Shown: piece by piece, positions 1-6,501 of the stretch
How the letters are laid out: every line of letters begins with the position of its first letter
How positions within the stretch are numbered: position 1 is the first letter of the stretch
IMG/VR virus record: IMGVR_UViG_3300046000_005440
Span: 1-20,200 of that record
Source of the DNA: a virus
Reading direction: 5' to 3' (one strand)
Length of the DNA stretch: 20,200 nucleotides
Program-made: the position numbers and the translations under genes
The notes under the pieces: model-generated
Told to the model about the DNA's origin: nothing
The model's database searches: none
The model's input: the letters and a program-made list of their open reading frames with translations, nothing else

Positions 1-28
1 ACGTTCTTGCTCGATCTTTCCGTGTACT

Positions 29-505
29 TTAAACATATTGCTTTAGTGTTTGTTTGCTTTTTTTCACCGATTCGTATAACGTTCGTTTGTTTATTCCTGT
101 GGCCGCGCTCAGTTCGTCGAAGCTGAATCCTTCTTGGATATACTGCCGAAAGATAATCGCGTCGTACTCTGGTAGCCGACCTATAAGCACATCGAACTGC
201 TCGTTGATAACCCTGTACTCCATGTACACCTCGTCGGTTATCGCTCGGCATTCTTTGCAGTTATCAATATCGATGCTCACAGCCTTCTTATAGTTTATCG
301 CCGACCTTGGGCTAATCGCCGTAAGGTACAAAGCCCTGCACACATACACGTGCAGTTGCTCGGGGGTTAACTCAGTCAGTCTCTCACGCTTGCGCAATAC
401 ACTTTCGAGAACCGTATGCAATAACTCGTCGCCACTTCGATGCAATCCACGTGAAAACACGCGCCATTGCTTGTATCGTTTCTCTATTTCGTTATTTAGA
501 TTCAA
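29..505 (-). CDS. Sigma-70 region 4-like HTH protein (phage regulator)
   Basis: This 158-residue protein has a C-terminal helix-turn-helix at about residues 110-157. The segment FSFDELSAATGINKRTLYES resembles sigma-70 region 4 and the small sigma-like proteins common in Bacteroidota phages. The N-terminal 100 residues are helical and charged, and no region 2 is visible, so it is unlikely to be a complete sigma factor. There is no ATG near the start. The only early start is TTG at 505-503, or ATT a few codons upstream, just after an in-frame stop. That TTG lies in the centre of the palindrome at 494-512, so a protein bound there would block this gene, which suggests autoregulation. A TATATTTG box reading leftward at 569-562 could be its promoter, but its -33 element is weak. 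The regulatory role is inferred. Confidence 0.75.
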   Translation of the reverse strand: MNLNNEIEKRYKQWRVFSRGLHRSGDELLHTVLESVLRKRERLTELTPEQLHVYVCRALYLTAISPRSAINYKKAVSIDIDNCKECRAITDEVYMEYRVINEQFDVLIGRLPEYDAIIFRQYIQEGFSFDELSAATGINKRTLYESVKKSKQTLKQYV

Positions 506-512
506 TCTAAAT
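494..512. promoter_or_regulatory. Operator-like palindrome, copy 1
   Basis: The site ATTTAGATTCAATCTAAAT is a perfect palindrome with 9-bp arms around a central C at 503. It lies 11 bp upstream of the -33 box of the rightward promoter at 524 and overlaps the start of the leftward HTH gene. Related palindromes lie upstream of the other two Bacteroidota-type promoters (7794-7810 and 15376-15394). Confidence 0.65.
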
Positions 513-523
513 TTGTAAATTTA

Positions 524-555
524 TTTGACACTATGTAAAATTGTTATTACATTTG
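524..555 (+). promoter_or_regulatory. Bacteroidota-type promoter P1
   Basis: TTTG at 524-527 and TACATTTG at 548-555 are separated by 20 bp and match the Bacteroidota consensus TTTG/TAnnTTTG. Transcription would start near 561, leaving an A-rich leader of about 20 nt before the ATG at 581. It would drive the early replication operon. Confidence 0.75.
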
Positions 556-580
556 CCATCACAAATATAAACATAAAAAC

Positions 581-976
581 ATGAACAGAGAGAATCTACA
601 AAAAATGGCCGATTACATTCGGACTATTCCGCAAGATCGTTTTGATATGTGGACTTACCGACACGGTCAAGAGAAAACAGCGGAGTGCGATTCCGTTGCT
701 TGCATTATTGGGCATTGCACCAAACTAGATGCAGAGCCGCTTCCAGTAGGAGCAAACGGCAATATAGATTTTGAAACTTGGTGCGACCGATTCACCGAAC
801 TAGATAGCGATAATTGCTGGATTTGGTGTTTTAACGGACGTTGGAAATACGTAGACAACACCTCCGAAGGAGCGGCACTACGTATTGAGTGGCTTCTTAA
901 ACATGGCTTGCCCGAAAATTGGTATGAACAACTTTGGGGTATTGAACCGTTATGCTATAAAGGAGGTGAGCAATGA
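581..976 (+). CDS. Conserved phage protein with CxxxACxxGH motif
   Basis: This 131-residue protein is rich in Cys and Trp and is the first gene after promoter P1. It contains AECDSVACIIGHC at about residues 34-46, a Cys/His cluster that might bind a metal. A C-terminal segment reads NTSEGAALRIEWLLKHGLP. The layout recalls a widespread uncharacterised family found in phages and bacteria that has a CGTxACxxGH-like motif followed by a W-rich region. I know of no function for that family. The stop overlaps the next start as ATGA at 973-976. Confidence 0.75.
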   Translation: MNRENLQKMADYIRTIPQDRFDMWTYRHGQEKTAECDSVACIIGHCTKLDAEPLPVGANGNIDFETWCDRFTELDSDNCWIWCFNGRWKYVDNTSEGAALRIEWLLKHGLPENWYEQLWGIEPLCYKGGEQ

Positions 977-1212
977 CAACCGAAGTACACATCGAGAAAT
1001 GGGATATGGAAAAGCAGTCCTTCGTCCCACACATGACACGGGAGCGCAAGGCAACCGACTACTACATGTTACATACATGGGCGCACTATCAGTCAGTAAG
1101 CGCGGCCAAGCATTCAGAGTATAGGGTTAGTGCAAAGCTAATCAATGAGGGTAAGGTGCGGTTATCTTTCACGGTAGGCACAAACAACCCCGACTGGGCA
1201 GTAAACAATTAA
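973..1212 (+). CDS. Hypothetical phage protein
   Basis: This 79-residue hydrophilic protein is rich in Tyr, His and Trp. It overlaps the previous gene by 4 nt (ATGA). A strong Shine-Dalgarno-like sequence, AAAGGAGGTGA at 959-969, precedes the ATG. That is unusual here, since most other starts in the window have A/C-rich leaders. I do not recognise a domain. Translational coupling and close packing ahead of recT suggest an early accessory protein. Confidence 0.6.
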   Translation: MTTEVHIEKWDMEKQSFVPHMTRERKATDYYMLHTWAHYQSVSAAKHSEYRVSAKLINEGKVRLSFTVGTNNPDWAVNN

Positions 1213-1226
1213 ATCACAATAACACA

Positions 1227-2174
1227 ATGAGTGCACTAGTTAAGATCACAGAGAAGCCTATCTTTCAGCTTCTCGAAGCAAAGAAAGCCGACATCATTCG
1301 CTTTATAGGCGAAGATCGGTTTAAGAAAGAAGTTTCGTTCGCTATCCAAGCGGCTAACAGCAACGAATACCTAAGCAATGCCACGCCCGCGAGTGTAGCC
1401 AAGGCAATATTCAACCTTGCAATGGTAAACCTTTCACTCAACCCCGTGCAGAAATTGGCCTACTTGGTTCCTAAATCTATTAAGGGACAAGTGGAGGCGG
1501 TTCTTATGCCGTCGTATCAAGGTTTGGTACAGCTTATTTTAGAGGGTAAATCCGTTAAGCGTATCAACGCAAGGGTTGTGTACGATGGCGACGAATTCGA
1601 GTACTCCCTTGGCCTTGAAGATAAGTTAGAGCACAAGCCGAAAAACAAAACCAAAGAGGTAACACACGTTTACGCCGTTGCCTTTCTCGAAGACGGTACG
1701 CCTCAGATCGAAGTTATGACCCGCGAAGAGATTGACGGTATTAAAATGCGCAGCGATAGCGGCAAGAAAAACACAGGCCCTTGGGTTACTGACTATTCGG
1801 AGATGGCGCGAAAAACTGTCATACGTAGAATTTACAAGTACCTACCCAAAGGAACAAACCACGAGTTGGTATCTGAGGCAATCAAGCTTGACGAGCAAGA
1901 CTACCCTGCAACTATCGGTCAAATTAGCTACATCGAAAGCCTTTTACAAACATCAAACGTTGACCACGAAGAACGCGGAAACATCGAGCGCAACTTGTCG
2001 GACATGACAGCCCAAGAGGCACAAGACATGATCGAGTTTTTAAAAGAGAACCAACTCGACAAAATCGCCGCTGGGCTTCCGTATAACATGACGGACATCA
2101 AGCAAAAAATAGATTCAGAAATTCAACCCTTATTTGACAATGAAAAAGAAGAAACACAACAACCCCGAGTTTAA
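1227..2174 (+). CDS. recT: RecT-family single-strand annealing recombinase
   Basis: RecT proteins anneal complementary single strands and promote strand invasion during phage recombination-dependent replication. This 315-residue protein has the typical core at about residues 20-215, including LNPVQKLAYLVPK, EAVLMPSYQGLVQLI and a later DYSEMARKTVIRRIYKYLP. A C-terminal helical segment (GQISYIESLL through MTAQEAQDMIEFLKENQ) resembles tails seen on some phage RecT proteins. The ATG at 1227 follows an AC-rich leader. No RecE or lambda-Exo-like nuclease lies nearby. The SSB-like protein at 3045 and the RusA resolvase at 19394 are natural partners. Confidence 0.93.
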   Translation: MSALVKITEKPIFQLLEAKKADIIRFIGEDRFKKEVSFAIQAANSNEYLSNATPASVAKAIFNLAMVNLSLNPVQKLAYLVPKSIKGQVEAVLMPSYQGLVQLILEGKSVKRINARVVYDGDEFEYSLGLEDKLEHKPKNKTKEVTHVYAVAFLEDGTPQIEVMTREEIDGIKMRSDSGKKNTGPWVTDYSEMARKTVIRRIYKYLPKGTNHELVSEAIKLDEQDYPATIGQISYIESLLQTSNVDHEERGNIERNLSDMTAQEAQDMIEFLKENQLDKIAAGLPYNMTDIKQKIDSEIQPLFDNEKEETQQPRV

Positions 2175-2403
2175 GTCCTTCGACGAGTTCGTAAAGTACC
2201 ACTTTGGAACGAAAAGCGAATTCGCAAAGCAGATGGGAATCAGCAGACCGACCGCTCACCAATGGATCGCACAACCCGGCACAATGAGTGTCGGTTCCAT
2301 GAAAAAGGTTTACGACCTTACTAAAGACAACGGCGGCGACATTGTTAACCTAGCGGAACTATGCCTCCAAGGTAGTGCCGCACAATGGGAGGGCGAGGAA
2401 TGA
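2140..2403 (+). CDS. Small HTH DNA-binding protein
   Basis: This protein of about 87 residues has a helix-turn-helix at roughly residues 25-45. KSEFAKQMGISRPTAHQWIA looks like a Cro/YdaS-type HTH. An in-frame TTG lies two codons upstream at 2134, but I prefer the ATG at 2140. The gene overlaps the 3' end of recT by 35 nt and overlaps the next gene as ATGA at 2400-2403. It could be a Cro-like regulator or a replication accessory factor. It is one candidate for binding the palindromic operators in this window. Confidence 0.8.
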   Translation: MKKKKHNNPEFKSFDEFVKYHFGTKSEFAKQMGISRPTAHQWIAQPGTMSVGSMKKVYDLTKDNGGDIVNLAELCLQGSAAQWEGEE

Positions 2404-2879
2404 GTACCATTAAAACCCTCCTATCCTTTGTGCCGCCAAGGTTTCATGCGCCGTTTTTAGATGAATTAAGTAGGGTTAACTTTGAACCAACAGAGGTGGA
2501 GCAGTTGATAACCGACATGGGCGCGAACTACATGAGCGACCACAAAAAGCGCGATATTATTATCGAAGAGATTTGCCTAACCTTTGGAATATCAAAGCTG
2601 GAGATCATGGATAAAACGCGCAAGCATTACGTAACGCTACCAAGGCAAATAGCAATGATAGCGACCTACTTTTGCACCAATTACACTATGATGCAAACGG
2701 CGAAGTATTACGGCAAAGATCACGCAACGGTTCACCACGCGCGTAAAGTAGTATGCAATATGCACGACACAGACAGAGAATTCAGAACGGCGATGGGTGG
2801 GTTGAAAGGCCGACTGATTGCCAAGGGTATTCAAGGATTTGAAAAACTTTTTAACACAAAAGATGAAACACAAAATTGA
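2400..2879 (+). CDS. DnaA domain IV-like DNA-binding protein
   Basis: In cellular DnaA, domain IV reads the DnaA box. This 159-residue protein carries that domain without the AAA+ ATPase. From about residue 75, TRKHYVTLPRQIAMIATYF is followed by YYGKDHATVHHARK, which matches the DnaA signature (DHxTVxHA). The N-terminal 70 residues are not recognised. An in-frame ATG at 2385 exists, but the ATGA overlap at 2400 favours the shorter start. Its position between recT and ssb suggests a role in phage origin recognition or in hijacking host initiation. I saw no obvious consensus DnaA box in the window. Confidence 0.85.
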   Translation: MSTIKTLLSFVPPRFHAPFLDELSRVNFEPTEVEQLITDMGANYMSDHKKRDIIIEEICLTFGISKLEIMDKTRKHYVTLPRQIAMIATYFCTNYTMMQTAKYYGKDHATVHHARKVVCNMHDTDREFRTAMGGLKGRLIAKGIQGFEKLFNTKDETQN

Positions 2880-3045
2880 CCAAACATTTATCGCCCTGCA
2901 CGTAGGGCGCAACACACCGATGAAACTTAAGACCATCGAAACAACAAAGCACACGGTAGTGTTCCAGAACCTCGACGTTCCGAACGGAAAGAAAATTCGA
3001 GTAATGAAAAAACAATTTACAGAAACCTTTAAAATTATTGAGTAA
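2863..3045 (+). CDS. Small basic hypothetical protein
   Basis: This 60-residue Lys/Thr-rich protein begins MKHKIDQTFIALHVGRN and probably forms a small beta-rich fold. The ATG at 2863 lies inside the end of the DnaA-IV gene (17-nt overlap). The reading frame is open upstream to a TTG at 2818, which I reject as a start because the overlap would be longer. Its stop overlaps the SSB start (TAATG at 3043-3047). The function is unknown, but its place between two DNA-binding proteins suggests a replication role. Confidence 0.65.
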   Translation: MKHKIDQTFIALHVGRNTPMKLKTIETTKHTVVFQNLDVPNGKKIRVMKKQFTETFKIIE

Positions 3046-3359
3046 TGGCAAAAATTATTTCAGCATCGATCGACCTAACAAAGATCGACAAGTCAAAAGT
3101 GCAGACCGTCGACAAGAACGGCAAGCCTTTCAAGAACGGCGGCAAGTATATCAATGTTTCGATCACCATAAACGACGAGGCGGATCAGTACGGCAACCAC
3201 GCGTCTATTAAAGTGAACCAAACCAAAGATGAGCGAGACAGGGGTGAACCTACTGTGTACCTCGGTAACGGCAAGATCGTTTGGCAGAGTGATGCGCAAA
3301 GTAACACGCCGCGTGTTGATAACTCCGCTAGTAATGCAGAGGACGATTTACCGTTTTAG
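3045..3359 (+). CDS. SSB-like single-stranded DNA-binding protein
   Basis: This 104-residue protein has a small beta-rich core (residues 1-80) and a Ser/Asn/Asp-rich tail ending NAEDDLPF. That tail is the hallmark of SSB proteins, whose acidic DDIPF-like tip recruits replication and repair partners. The core is shorter than bacterial SSB and resembles the compact OB-fold SSBs annotated in Bacteroidota phages. It is translationally coupled to the previous gene. It probably coats ssDNA for RecT and the replisome. Confidence 0.75.
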   Translation: MAKIISASIDLTKIDKSKVQTVDKNGKPFKNGGKYINVSITINDEADQYGNHASIKVNQTKDERDRGEPTVYLGNGKIVWQSDAQSNTPRVDNSASNAEDDLPF

Positions 3360-3360
3360 G

Positions 3361-3368
3361 TATCTTTG
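3361..3368 (+). promoter_or_regulatory. Possible -7 box TATCTTTG
   Basis: TATCTTTG fits TAnnTTTG and lies directly after the SSB stop. I see no TTTG at the expected -33 distance. If used, it would start a short RNA near 3373, which would cut into the first hairpin described next. Confidence 0.3.
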
Positions 3369-3370
3369 AT

Positions 3371-3463
3371 TTACCTATGGTTGCAGAGTAGGTAATGTAA
3401 AAACTTTAAATAGCCGTATGGGGAGTAGTGCTGCAACCACGAAACCCTGCGGCTCTTTTTTTT
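3371..3463 (+). ncRNA. Structured leader RNA with loop-loop pairing and intrinsic terminator
   Basis: Three nested complementarities are visible in the 112-nt gap. Hairpin 1 pairs TTACCTA (3371-3377) with TAGGTAA (3389-3395) around an 11-nt loop. That loop carries TGGTTGCAG (3378-3386), a perfect complement of CTGCAACCA (3431-3439). The latter lies in the loop of hairpin 2, whose stem pairs AGCCG (3412-3416) with CGGCT (3450-3454), with GGG against CCC inside. Eight T residues (3456-3463) follow hairpin 2, making it terminator-like. The ATG of the initiator-like gene begins at 3472. It may be an attenuator, a riboswitch-like element or a small RNA. No named family is recognised. Confidence 0.55.
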
Positions 3464-3471
3464 GAAAAAAA

Positions 3472-4224
3472 ATGGCACAAGAATTTTGGTTTAAGTTCAA
3501 CTTCAAAGACTGGGCAAACGACGTGAAGCCGTTGTCATTAACCGCTCGCGGATTGCTCTTGGAGTTAATCATTTATTTACGGCAAACTGACGAGGTTGGA
3601 AGGATGCCTGTTGACATTCGGTTGCTTGTTCGGTTAAGCGGTGGGTTAACCGAAGAGATAACCGAAAGCCTAACCGAGTTTAAAAAATTCGGTTGCTTCG
3701 ATTTCGTAGTTGACGAGTCGGGTGTGGAGTGGTTGGTTTCTCGGCGCATAGAGCGTGAATTTCATAAGTCATTGATTAACAAAGAAAATGGAAAAAAAGG
3801 AGGCAATCCAAAGTTAGTTGGGTTAACCGATGGGTTAACCGATTCGGTTAAGCGAACAGCTAACCGAACCTCTAACTCTAACTCTATATCTAACTTTAAC
3901 TCTTTATCTTTAACTGAAAAGGGATTGTCAAGGGAAAAACATAAACCGACCTCACCCGATGAAGTTGGAAATTACTTTCTCGAAATTGGCCTACCCTACA
4001 CCGAGGGTCAAAAGTTTTGGGATCACTTCTCGAGCAACGGCTGGAAGATCGGCGGCAAAGCACCGATGAAGGATTGGAAGGCAGCGTGCAGAACTTGGAA
4101 GCGCAACCACAAGCCCTCACCAAACGACGAAGTGCGTATCTTTGGCAAAGTAACAGCAGCAGACCTCGAAGCACAAGCGAGGCGATTAGCGGAACAAGAC
4201 AACCCTCAAACACAAACACAATGA
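3472..4224 (+). CDS. Replication initiator-like protein with internal iterons
   Basis: This 250-residue protein has three parts. The N-terminal domain (1-105) has a winged-helix character; FNFKDWANDVKPLSLTARGL and the following helices resemble phage replisome-organiser N-termini. The linker (about 106-160) is rich in Ser, Asn and Thr. The C-terminal motif FWDHFSSNGWKIGGKAPMKD followed by WKAACRTWKRN is typical of phage replication proteins. The arrangement recalls lambda O. The linker and the preceding coding sequence carry repeated TAACCGA motifs that may be the origin. The start lies nine bases after a terminator-like U-tract, so expression may be controlled by the leader RNA. The stop overlaps the next ATG. 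Confidence 0.75.
   Translation: MAQEFWFKFNFKDWANDVKPLSLTARGLLLELIIYLRQTDEVGRMPVDIRLLVRLSGGLTEEITESLTEFKKFGCFDFVVDESGVEWLVSRRIEREFHKSLINKENGKKGGNPKLVGLTDGLTDSVKRTANRTSNSNSISNFNSLSLTEKGLSREKHKPTSPDEVGNYFLEIGLPYTEGQKFWDHFSSNGWKIGGKAPMKDWKAACRTWKRNHKPSPNDEVRIFGKVTAADLEAQARRLAEQDNPQTQTQ
3629..3920. other. Candidate replication origin: iterons plus AT-rich tract inside the initiator gene
   Basis: Copies of (G)GTTAACCGA or close variants occur at 3629-3640 (inverted), 3643-3654, 3658-3667 and 3669-3680, then at 3820-3831 and 3832-3843 (a perfect 12-bp tandem), 3842-3856 (inverted) and 3859-3870. A partial TTCGGTTGC lies at 3689-3696. A tract of TCTAAC/TTTAAC hexamers follows (3871-3920), AT-rich and strand-asymmetric, resembling an unwinding element. 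Several copies sit in different reading frames, so protein repetition alone does not explain them. Confidence 0.5.
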
Positions 4225-4919
4225 ACATCAACGACACAATCATTCGAGAGGCCACCACGGGCAAGAAGTTAAAGGACTGCTCGATCCAAGACCTGCACGT
4301 ACCGCTGACCAAATGCGCCGCACTTGCTGGCGCGAAAGAAGCCATACCCGATCCGCAGTTCAAAATGTTTCAAACGGTTTTAGCCGTCGGTTATCCGCAA
4401 CTAACTCTAAACGAACTGTCTATCGCGGTAACGATGAACATAACGCGGCAACTTGAAAAACACGTTCAATGCTTTGGTGAATTCACCCACGATTACCTTT
4501 GCTCCATTTTAAGCCAATACAAGGACTTTCGCGGCAAAGTAATGGTAAGATACCACCAAGAGGTAGAAGATCAAAGGACGGCCCTCGCCTTGCCGCCAAA
4601 ACAGGTAACGGAGGCCGATTGGCTTTCGATCATTGAAGCGGATAAAAAAAGTTTGGCTGCTGGCAAAGACACATGGACGTTCGGAGCGGTTCGTGTTTTC
4701 CGCTGGCTGCAAGAAACAGGACGCGTGAATGACGACGACTACACCGACGAGCAAATTAAGGAGATGCGCCGCCGTGCGAGGTATGAAGTTATGACGCGGG
4801 AAAACATTTCACCGCGCAAGGTCAGCACGATGAGTGAAGCTGAACTCCGTATCTTTGAGCAGAAGTGTGTGTGTGAACTGCAAACGATGGCTTACTTTCA
4901 ATACTTAAAAAAACTATGA
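4221..4919 (+). CDS. Hypothetical phage protein, possible replication partner
   Basis: This 232-residue, mostly helical protein begins MNINDTIIREATTGKK. The ATG at 4221 overlaps the initiator stop by 4 nt and follows an AC-rich stretch that also encodes the end of the previous protein. Upstream codons in frame are a read-through of the previous gene and are not counted. A middle segment, LTLNELSIAVTMNITRQLEK, is followed by the charged region QYKDFRGKVMVRYHQEVED. I see no Walker motifs. Being coupled to the initiator-like gene suggests a helicase-loader or replisome-accessory role, but this is inference from position only. Confidence 0.7.
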   Translation: MNINDTIIREATTGKKLKDCSIQDLHVPLTKCAALAGAKEAIPDPQFKMFQTVLAVGYPQLTLNELSIAVTMNITRQLEKHVQCFGEFTHDYLCSILSQYKDFRGKVMVRYHQEVEDQRTALALPPKQVTEADWLSIIEADKKSLAAGKDTWTFGAVRVFRWLQETGRVNDDDYTDEQIKEMRRRARYEVMTRENISPRKVSTMSEAELRIFEQKCVCELQTMAYFQYLKKL

Positions 4920-5089
4920 ACCAAAAAGAATACACAAGATGCATCGAGTTGAAAGAGGAACTTCTCGAAGTCGGTGCGCTAATCGCGATATGCGACAACA
5001 AGATTCTGAAACAAACCTTGATCGGCGAAGGCCGTTCGATCGCCGCTGAATTGTTCGAGTTAACAGGAGATCCAAAATACAAACTATGA
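4916..5089 (+). CDS. Small hypothetical protein (57 aa)
   Basis: This reading frame begins MNQKEYTRCIELKEELLEVG and ends GDPKYKL. It is predicted helical and acidic and has two Cys. Its start overlaps the upstream stop (ATGA at 4916-4919) and its stop overlaps the next start (5086-5089). These couplings and phage-like codon use support it as a real gene. The function is unknown. Confidence 0.6.
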   Translation: MNQKEYTRCIELKEELLEVGALIAICDNKILKQTLIGEGRSIAAELFELTGDPKYKL

Positions 5090-5223
5090 GAAAGAAGTAT
5101 TACAAAAAAGATCCATTAGAAGAACAAATGAAGTTTAAAAATCGTTTGGACTTTTGGTTAACCGTAGGCAGCTTACTGATGTTATTTTATTTTTTCAAAT
5201 TTCTTTTACTGGGTAAACTATGA
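5086..5223 (+). CDS. Small single-pass membrane protein (45 aa)
   Basis: A basic N-terminus (MRKKYYKKDPLEEQ) is followed by one hydrophobic segment at about residues 23-43 (LTVGSLLMLFYFFKFLLLG). The protein likely sits in the inner membrane with its basic end in the cytoplasm. It overlaps both neighbours through ATGA junctions. The function is unknown. Lying just before an LpxA-like acyltransferase, it might anchor that enzyme, but this is speculative. Confidence 0.55.
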   Translation: MRKKYYKKDPLEEQMKFKNRLDFWLTVGSLLMLFYFFKFLLLGKL

Positions 5224-5837
5224 AAAAACTAAAACTGTGGTTGTTTAAAAAAGGCTGGATAAACATTCACCCCGACGCGATAGTTGAGCCAAGTGCCTTT
5301 GTGCATCGTACTTCAATCATTTACGGAGGTGCATGGATTTGCGATAACGTGCAGATAGGCCCTTACTGCATCATTGGTAGTGTCGCTGAATATCCGAATG
5401 ATCGGATGCGGCACTCAGATACGGGCGTTGTTGTTATTGGAAAAGGCGCAGTACTTCACGGCCACAATACGGTAGATGGAGCAAAAGAGATTTCGACGGG
5501 TATTGACTGTAACTGCACGCTGATGAAAGGCGCACACGTTGGGCATGATGCCTACTTAGGTGAAAGGGTAACGCTTTCGTGTGGTGCAAAGATCGGTGGG
5601 TTTACCCACGTTGAACATGATAGTACGATTGGTTTAAACGCAACGGTACATCAAAAATCTTTTATACCTAGGGGTTCAATGATCGGGGCGGGATCGTTCT
5701 ACAAAGGACACCACGACGAGGTCTACATGGTATGGGTGGGCAGCCCTGCACGTCCGATAAAACAAAACACACACTTACTTGATAAACTAAAATTCAATGA
5801 AAATTTCGATCACGATTCCGATTTACCTCAAGGGTAA
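5220..5837 (+). CDS. LpxA-like left-handed beta-helix acyltransferase
   Basis: This 205-residue protein is built of hexapeptide repeats, beginning INIHPDAIVEPSAFV. LpxA enzymes transfer a hydroxyacyl chain to UDP-GlcNAc in lipid A synthesis. LpxA-like motifs are visible: AHVGHDAYLG (residues 105-114, with H109-D110 at the place of the LpxA catalytic His) and TVHQ (142-145). The C-terminal helical domain of bacterial LpxA is missing, since family members are about 255-265 residues. The last 41 nt overlap the glycosyltransferase gene. It might acylate or acetylate a sugar on host lipopolysaccharide or another target; the substrate is unknown. Confidence 0.85.
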   Translation: MKKLKLWLFKKGWINIHPDAIVEPSAFVHRTSIIYGGAWICDNVQIGPYCIIGSVAEYPNDRMRHSDTGVVVIGKGAVLHGHNTVDGAKEISTGIDCNCTLMKGAHVGHDAYLGERVTLSCGAKIGGFTHVEHDSTIGLNATVHQKSFIPRGSMIGAGSFYKGHHDEVYMVWVGSPARPIKQNTHLLDKLKFNENFDHDSDLPQG

Positions 5838-6501
5838 GCCACACCAACCCGCATACGAACGCTGCATAGCACACTACGCGAAGAGCGGTTTTCCTGTTGT
5901 CGTTTGCGGAAGCGAGGGCAAATTATCAAAACGATTCGTGGAGCCGTTTTTATCAGATAACGTTTCATACGTTGAGGTACCACAAACGCACGGTACAACG
6001 GCGAGTGCTGGAGATGAAAGTTTGCGCAAAAAGTTCAACGATTCTTTGGCGGCATTACCCCCGAGCGATTGGTATTGCTTGGTTGGGGCCGACGACTTTG
6101 CGCCCCTTGGTATGTTCGAGCAGTTGGCTGTACTCGATCCAAACGAAGTTATCATGTCGGGCGTAAGTAATGGTAAGCCGTTACTTATTCACCAAATGAT
6201 TTCGGGCGAAACGATCCGAGTTGATTTGAACTACAAGGTTGATCTGCTTCCCGGCATAAACATCTTTAGCAAAGGTGCGATGCTTGCTTGTGGCGGTCGC
6301 CCTTATCAACTAAAGGGCTGCGAAACGGGAGCAGAAAGAATGTTTAAGGATATTGGCAAAGTCGTTCGCCTCGATGGGTATATCGTGATGTTAAAATACA
6401 AAGATGAACTAAACTCGTTTGACAAGATAAAGCGGGTACACTACAACGAGCCAGCAACAAAAGCAGAAATGATCTACGTGAATGAGTGCCTCAACCCATA
6501 G
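5797..6501 (+). CDS. GT-A fold glycosyltransferase-like protein
   Basis: This 234-residue protein begins MKISITIPIYLKGKP, a typical nucleotide-sugar-binding beta-strand start. It has LVGADDF at about residues 95-101 as the likely metal-binding DxD-type motif, preceded by KKFNDSL at 78-84. The same spacing (KFNxxL, then GDDD) occurs in the protein encoded at 15744, so the two are probably homologous. It would transfer a sugar to an unknown acceptor. It overlaps the acyltransferase by 41 nt and the terminase by 20 nt, so the three genes are co-transcribed. Confidence 0.75.
   Translation: MKISITIPIYLKGKPHQPAYERCIAHYAKSGFPVVVCGSEGKLSKRFVEPFLSDNVSYVEVPQTHGTTASAGDESLRKKFNDSLAALPPSDWYCLVGADDFAPLGMFEQLAVLDPNEVIMSGVSNGKPLLIHQMISGETIRVDLNYKVDLLPGINIFSKGAMLACGGRPYQLKGCETGAERMFKDIGKVVRLDGYIVMLKYKDELNSFDKIKRVHYNEPATKAEMIYVNECLNP

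Noticed and set aside
1227-3359. A RecE/lambda-Exo-type nuclease partner for RecT
   Set aside because: None of the neighbouring proteins shows a PD-(D/E)XK-like pattern; the partner may be outside the window or absent.
3538-3546. Additional iteron copies at 3538 and single TTAACCG sites at about 5158 and 15619
   Set aside because: They are isolated, lack the flanking bases shared by the cluster and are expected by chance.
4017-4220. N-terminal extension of the gene at 4221
   Set aside because: These codons overlap the initiator-like gene in another frame, and the ATG at 4221 has the ATGA overlap used repeatedly in this operon.
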